From positions 1 through 9,440 of the forward strand of contig JAPVVU010000103.1 of assembly GCA_028571885.1 (NCBI GenBank): DNA of 9,440 nt, written 5' to 3'. The position numbers and the translations under genes were made by a program. Each line of letters opens with the position of its first letter. Positions within the stretch are counted from its first letter, which is position 1. The notes beneath the pieces are model-generated. The model had not been told where the DNA came from and made no database searches. It saw nothing but the letters and a program-made list of their open reading frames with translations. Below are positions 5,982 to 9,440 of this stretch, in pieces. This DNA is from Gammaproteobacteria bacterium (GTDB lineage: Bacteria > Pseudomonadota > Gammaproteobacteria > GRL18).

Positions 5982-6971
5982 ATGTCCGTTTATACTTCGC
6001 TGTCTCTCACCCAACTCAAACAATTACTGTGTCAATATGAACTGGGAGAGATCATCCGCTATGAAGGGATTTCTGATGGTATTGAAAATACCAATTACCG
6101 AGTTCATACAACCACTGGACACTATGTTTTAACTATTTTTGAACAATATAAGGCCGAAGAATTACCTTATTTTCTGCAATTAATGGCTTTTCTCCGCCGT
6201 CACGGAATGGCTGTTCCTGAAGCAATTCCCAATACAAGGCAACAGCTCCTCACAACCTGGCAGTCTAAACCAGCGGCATTATTTAATAAACTACCAGGAC
6301 AAAGTATCCTGCACCCGGACAGCAATCATTGTCAGCAGATAGGAGCGGCTCTTGCTCATTTACATACTATAGGACAGCAATTTCCCTTAAACAGAGACAA
6401 TCAATGGGGGCATCACTGGATTCAAAATACAGGCAAAATGCTGCTGGATAATACTGCAACAACCCGGCTAAACAAACATGATGCGCAATTACTCTCTGAT
6501 GAGCTTCTGTTTCAGCAGGCATTCCAGCAGGAAAACAGCCATCACACCCTGCCGCAGGGTGTCATTCATGCGGATTTATTTCGTGATAATGCACTCTTTG
6601 AAAATGATCAACTCAGTGGTATTCTGGATTTTTATACCGCCTGTAATGCCCCTCTCCTATTTGATCTGGCCATTACTGTTAATGACTGGTGCCTTGGTGA
6701 AGACAACTATCTGGACTTTGACAGAGCTAAAGCAATGATTACGGCTTATGAACAGATCAGGCCATTGAATAAAGATGAACAACAGCATTGGCCGGCCATG
6801 CTGCGTGCTGCAGGACTTCGCTTCTGGCTGTCCCGACTGCTCTTCAGGCAATCCCGTAAAGAAGCGCAATTAACTCTGGATAAAGATCCAGATGTGTTAA
6901 AATGCTTATTACTAAAACATCGTGACAATACTTCTTTTTGTCAGTCACTTTTGGTCAATCACATTGTATAA
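5982..6971 (+). CDS. thrB: Homoserine kinase, choline kinase-like (type II) family
   Basis: A 329-residue cytosolic kinase that phosphorylates homoserine with ATP, giving O-phosphohomoserine for threonine synthase. It belongs to the aminoglycoside phosphotransferase/choline kinase fold, not the GHMP fold of E. coli ThrB. Visible family features are GISDGIENTNY (29-39) in the nucleotide-binding loop, HYVLTIFEQ (47-55) in the N-lobe, the WGHHWIQNT stretch (142-150), the catalytic loop HADLFRDNALF (His196, Asp198, Asn203) and the metal-binding GILDFY (Asp216). The C-terminal LDKDPDVLK (299-307) also fits. Length and order are normal for the family and no key residue is missing. The ATG comes immediately after the DUF2782 stop (TAAATG); only a partial Shine-Dalgarno, GAGTGG (5973-5978), is present, consistent with translational coupling. 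No threonine synthase or homoserine dehydrogenase gene is in the window, so the rest of the pathway is encoded elsewhere. Confidence 0.95.
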   Translation: MSVYTSLSLTQLKQLLCQYELGEIIRYEGISDGIENTNYRVHTTTGHYVLTIFEQYKAEELPYFLQLMAFLRRHGMAVPEAIPNTRQQLLTTWQSKPAALFNKLPGQSILHPDSNHCQQIGAALAHLHTIGQQFPLNRDNQWGHHWIQNTGKMLLDNTATTRLNKHDAQLLSDELLFQQAFQQENSHHTLPQGVIHADLFRDNALFENDQLSGILDFYTACNAPLLFDLAITVNDWCLGEDNYLDFDRAKAMITAYEQIRPLNKDEQQHWPAMLRAAGLRFWLSRLLFRQSRKEAQLTLDKDPDVLKCLLLKHRDNTSFCQSLLVNHIV

Positions 6972-6975
6972 ATAC

Positions 6976-6998
6976 AAGTAGTATAAATTACTTTTTTT
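6976..6998 (+). terminator. AT-rich intrinsic terminator after thrB
   Basis: A 7-bp stem (6976-6982 with 6987-6993, one G-U pair) closes on an ATAA tetraloop and runs straight into a continuous T-run (6992-6998). It begins 5 nt after the thrB stop. The stem contains only one G-C pair, so strength is doubtful. It would separate thrB from the transporter genes. The remaining bases before 7029 are T- and A-rich, with no clear promoter. Confidence 0.42.
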
Positions 6999-7028
6999 AA
7001 TCATCTTTTTTTAATTAAAAATACAGCC

Positions 7029-7655
7029 ATGAGCCGAAATAATAACAACATATCCAGGGCGGATGCTGCCAGAGCAGCAGGACTAATCAGACTTGCCACT
7101 CATATGGAAAAAGTTTCTGTCTTTAGCGGTCAGGCAATTTCATGGCTGACTTTAGCAATGGTATTAACAACTTTTGCCATTGTGGTTTTACGTTATGGTT
7201 TTAGCATGGGTTGGGTCGCCATGCAGGAATCGGTTATCTATATGTATGCGCTGGTTTTTTTAATCGGTATTCCCTATACACTCAAACAAAACGGCCATGT
7301 ACGGGTCGATATTTTTTACTGCAATATGAGCCCGCGCAGCAAAGCATGGGTTAATTTACTGGGTATCCTTTTTCTGTTAATCCCCGTCACCCTGTTTATT
7401 GCCTGGATTAGCTGGGATTATGTCGCAGCCTCCTGGGCACTTAAAGAGCAGTCAGGTGAAGCGGGCGGCCTGCCTGGCGTTTACCTGCTAAAATCCAGCC
7501 TGTTAATCATGACTCTGTTACTGTTAATTCAGGGCTTCAGTCAACTATTATTTAATGTAGTATTCCTCTTTTATCCTGACGAGCAACAGCAGCCCTTAGA
7601 AAAGTTAAAAGAAACAACTGATCCAAAAAACCGCATGAATTCTGGAATCCTGTAG
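7029..7655 (+). CDS. TRAP transporter small permease (DctQ/FcbT2 type)
   Basis: The small membrane subunit of a tripartite ATP-independent periplasmic transporter, 208 residues. Four membrane segments are seen at about 35-57, 66-86, 105-129 and 152-182. The conserved IPYTLKQNGHVRVDIFY stretch (81-97) after helix 2, and SGEAGGLPGVYLLKS (142-156) before helix 4, are typical of the small permease. They resemble in particular the branch annotated as mannitol/chloroaromatic type (COG4665). The first 25 or so residues are polar and longer than in many homologues. There is no clear ribosome-binding site at 7029; an in-frame ATG at 7104 (residue 26) is an alternative, but residues before it (GLIRLATHMEK) look family-like, so I keep the upstream start. 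Its stop overlaps the next start by one base. The substrate cannot be read from this subunit. Confidence 0.9.
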   Translation: MSRNNNNISRADAARAAGLIRLATHMEKVSVFSGQAISWLTLAMVLTTFAIVVLRYGFSMGWVAMQESVIYMYALVFLIGIPYTLKQNGHVRVDIFYCNMSPRSKAWVNLLGILFLLIPVTLFIAWISWDYVAASWALKEQSGEAGGLPGVYLLKSSLLIMTLLLLIQGFSQLLFNVVFLFYPDEQQQPLEKLKETTDPKNRMNSGIL

Positions 7656-9097
7656 TGGAAAACGCTCTGCTGGAAGTCATAATGCCCCTGCTGTTATTTG
7701 CAGCAGTCTGCGCTGTCTTATTATTCGGTTATCCCGTCGCCTTATCTCTGGGTGGAACAGCACTCGCATTCGCCGCTATTGGCTTATTATTACCCGATGT
7801 CTTTGATCCGACATTCTTGCAGGCTCTACCCAATCGTATTTACGGCATTATGACGAATCAGACCCTGATTGCCGTGCCTCTTTTTGTTTTTATGGGCGTG
7901 ATGCTGGAGCGCTCTAAGGTAGCCGACGATTTATTGGGCACGATGGCTGATCTATTTGGTAATCTCAGAGGCGGTCTGGGGATCTCTGTTATTCTGGTTG
8001 GTATGCTGCTGGCTGCCAGCACAGGGATTGTCGGCGCAACTGTTGTCACTATGGGTATGCTTTCTCTGCCCATTATGCTCAAGCGAGGTTATCATCCCAG
8101 TATCGCAACCGGTACTATTTGTGCAGCAGGTACGCTGGGACAAATTATTCCACCGTCCATTATTTTAATCCTGCTCGGTGATGTACTCTCTGCTGCTTAT
8201 CAGCAGGCACAGCTGAATATGGGGATATTTGCGCCTGAGACTTTATCCGTCGGCGATTTATTTGTCGGTGCTTTGATACCCGGTTTGCTGCTGGTGTTAT
8301 TTTATATTCTTTATATTATTGCGGTTGGCATTTTTCGTCATGACTTAATCCCCGATGTTACGCCTAACAAATCAGCACAGAATGAATCGATTTTTTTAAA
8401 GACGATTAAAGCGCTGCTGCCGCCATTACTACTGATTATTGCCGTATTAGGTTCAATTCTAACCGGCGCAGCCACACCTACAGAAGCAGCCGCCGTTGGT
8501 GCTGTGGGTGCATTAATTCTGGCCATGGCCAAAAAAGAACTCACTCTGGCCGTGCTCAGAGATGTGGTTTATTCAACCACTCAGGTCACCAGTATGATTT
8601 TCTTTATTTTTATTGGTGCCGCTATTTTCTCGCTGGTATTCAGAGGTTATGGCGGTGATGAGTTAATAGAAGAATTTCTATTGGGTATTGCAGAGAATAA
8701 TTCGGATAGTTTTCTGGCTCAAATTCTCCCTGAAGGCGCATTTGGACCGGTTTTAATTGTTATGCTGGTGATGTTTTTACTGGGATTTATCCTGGATTTT
8801 ATTGAGATCACCTTCGTGGTGGTGCCCATTATTGCGCCAATCTTGCTGACCATGGGCGTTGATCCAGTCTGGCTGGGTATTATGATAGCCATTAATCTGC
8901 AAACATCCTTTTTAACACCGCCATTCGGCTTTGCACTGTTTTACCTGCGAGGTGTTGCACCCGAGTCAGTTAAAACAACGGATATTTATAAAGGCATCGT
9001 GCCATTCATTATTATCCAGTTATTGATGCTGATCGCCCTGGCTTATTGGCCTGAACTGGCAACCTGGCTGCCCCAGGAAGTATTTAAAACCAAATAA
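7655..9097 (+). CDS. TRAP transporter large permease (DctM/FcbT3 type)
   Basis: The large membrane subunit of a TRAP transporter, 480 residues, hydrophobic throughout with about 12 or more segments. It carries the transport path and is expected to use a sodium gradient. Typical DctM stretches are visible: the opening helix with GYPVALSLGG (25-34), NQTLIAVPLFVFMGVMLERS (68-87), AASTGIVGATVVTMGMLSLP (120-139), GTICAAGTLGQIIPPSI (152-168), TPTEAAAVGA (274-283) and near the end LQTSFLTPPFGFALFYLRG (416-434). These fit the COG4664 branch (mannitol/chloroaromatic label), whose true substrates vary widely. Translation is read from a GTG at 7655 that overlaps the TAG stop of the small permease, with GGA 8 nt upstream; an ATG at 7682 preceded by GGAA is a second possible start. 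No periplasmic binding protein gene accompanies the pair. Confidence 0.94.
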   Translation: MENALLEVIMPLLLFAAVCAVLLFGYPVALSLGGTALAFAAIGLLLPDVFDPTFLQALPNRIYGIMTNQTLIAVPLFVFMGVMLERSKVADDLLGTMADLFGNLRGGLGISVILVGMLLAASTGIVGATVVTMGMLSLPIMLKRGYHPSIATGTICAAGTLGQIIPPSIILILLGDVLSAAYQQAQLNMGIFAPETLSVGDLFVGALIPGLLLVLFYILYIIAVGIFRHDLIPDVTPNKSAQNESIFLKTIKALLPPLLLIIAVLGSILTGAATPTEAAAVGAVGALILAMAKKELTLAVLRDVVYSTTQVTSMIFFIFIGAAIFSLVFRGYGGDELIEEFLLGIAENNSDSFLAQILPEGAFGPVLIVMLVMFLLGFILDFIEITFVVVPIIAPILLTMGVDPVWLGIMIAINLQTSFLTPPFGFALFYLRGVAPESVKTTDIYKGIVPFIIIQLLMLIALAYWPELATWLPQEVFKTK

Positions 9098-9129
9098 ATA
9101 AAACTAAGCAAAGCGGCTGGTCATGCCGC
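9098..9129 (-). terminator. Probable terminator of the TPR-like gene
   Basis: On the minus strand GCGGC (complement of 9125-9129) and GCCGC (complement of 9113-9117) form a GC-rich 5-bp stem with a 7-nt loop that contains the stop codon (9121-9123). It is followed by a T-rich stretch (complement of 9098-9112) with a TTTT and two TTT runs. The stem is short and the T-run interrupted, so efficiency is uncertain. On the plus strand no U-tract follows, so it would not end the transporter transcript well. Confidence 0.4.
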
Positions 9130-9440
9130 GGCAGGTAAAACACTCAGCACATCGATGGATTTTTTTGTTTTTCTAAACATCCGGCCAAAGAACTGATTAA
9201 TCTTATTAGCGCGATCTAAAGAACTAATGACACTTTTACGACGATAGCCGACCTGCTCCAAAAATAAAAAAAGCGCCTGATTGTCTGGCTCTATCTTTAA
9301 GCCCAGAATAATTGCAGCCAGTCCCTGTTTGCGCTCCCCAAGACTAAACTGAGCATAGGCAAGAACACGCAGAATATTCGTATCCATTGGGTTTAATTGA
9401 TGTGCTTGTTCAATAAGAGTAATTTTTTCCCTAAGACCGC
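9121..9440 (-). CDS. TPR-like protein, C-terminal part (5' end outside window)
   Basis: The minus-strand frame stays open to the window edge, so the Met at 9387 is internal and not the start; 105 residues are visible. The segment from about residue 10 (EQAHQLNPMDTNILRVLAYA) continues as a helix pair, QFSLGERKQGLAAIILGLKI, followed by EPDNQALFLFLEQVGY. This follows the tetratricopeptide pattern of small and large hydrophobic positions, including the N-P-x-D and E-P-D-N turns between repeats. At least one complete repeat and parts of its neighbours are present. The C-terminal tail is basic (GRMFRKTKKS) and ends in a small hydrophobic stretch, LPAAA. TPR domains mediate protein-protein contacts; no partner or pathway can be named. 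It is convergent with the TRAP genes, with 23 bp between stops. Base composition matches the surroundings. Confidence 0.72.
   Translation of the reverse strand, partial: GLREKITLIEQAHQLNPMDTNILRVLAYAQFSLGERKQGLAAIILGLKIEPDNQALFLFLEQVGYRRKSVISSLDRANKINQFFGRMFRKTKKSIDVLSVLPAAA

Noticed and set aside
9121..9387. Reading the right-edge gene as a complete 88-residue protein starting at 9387.
   Set aside because: The frame continues upstream to the window edge with TPR-like sequence (EQAHQLNP), so the methionine is internal.

Overview
The window reads as an ordinary chromosomal stretch of a moderately AT-rich gammaproteobacterium. That assignment is an inference. It rests on a complete three-domain PolA, on the pairing of a DUF2782 gene with a choline-kinase-like (type II) homoserine kinase, a combination found next to polA in Pseudomonas, and on the DUF2914, DUF924 and NorEF-like families. 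No species can be named from the sequence. There is no mobile element, CRISPR array, tRNA or rRNA, and every intact gene looks functional.

Layout. At 1-248 is the 3' end of a DUF2914-domain gene (+), followed by a small secreted protein of unknown family (371-763, +). This converges on polA (867-3659, -). Between them lies a striking 72-nt nested palindrome (803-874) whose right arm reaches into the last codons of polA. Upstream of polA on the same strand is a DUF924 gene (3794-4342, -). Divergent from it is a two-gene membrane operon: a haem-copper-oxidase subunit III-like protein (NorE type, 4492-5109) and a short subunit IV-like/NorF protein (best start 5122, to 5460). No catalytic oxidase or nitric oxide reductase subunits are present. 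Next is DUF2782-thrB (5625-6971), in which the stop of one gene directly abuts the start of the next. It is followed by a probable AT-rich terminator and then the two membrane subunits of a TRAP transporter (7029-9097), whose stop and start codons overlap by one base. No periplasmic binding-protein gene is adjacent. The right edge holds the C-terminal part of a TPR-like gene on the minus strand (9121-9440), convergent with the transporter.

How the genes relate. PolA performs repair and Okazaki-fragment processing. ThrB commits homoserine to threonine. NorEF-like proteins are accessory membrane proteins usually linked to nitric oxide reductase or oxidase assembly. The TRAP permeases import an unknown, probably organic-acid, substrate using a sodium gradient. 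These are neighbours rather than one pathway. I found no convincing new multi-gene system. The points most worth checking are the nested palindrome at the polA 3' end, the stand-alone NorEF pair between polA and DUF2782-thrB, the TRAP permeases without a binding protein, the unknown 130-residue exported protein, and several operator-like dyads and a 15-bp tandem duplication in the intergenic regions.
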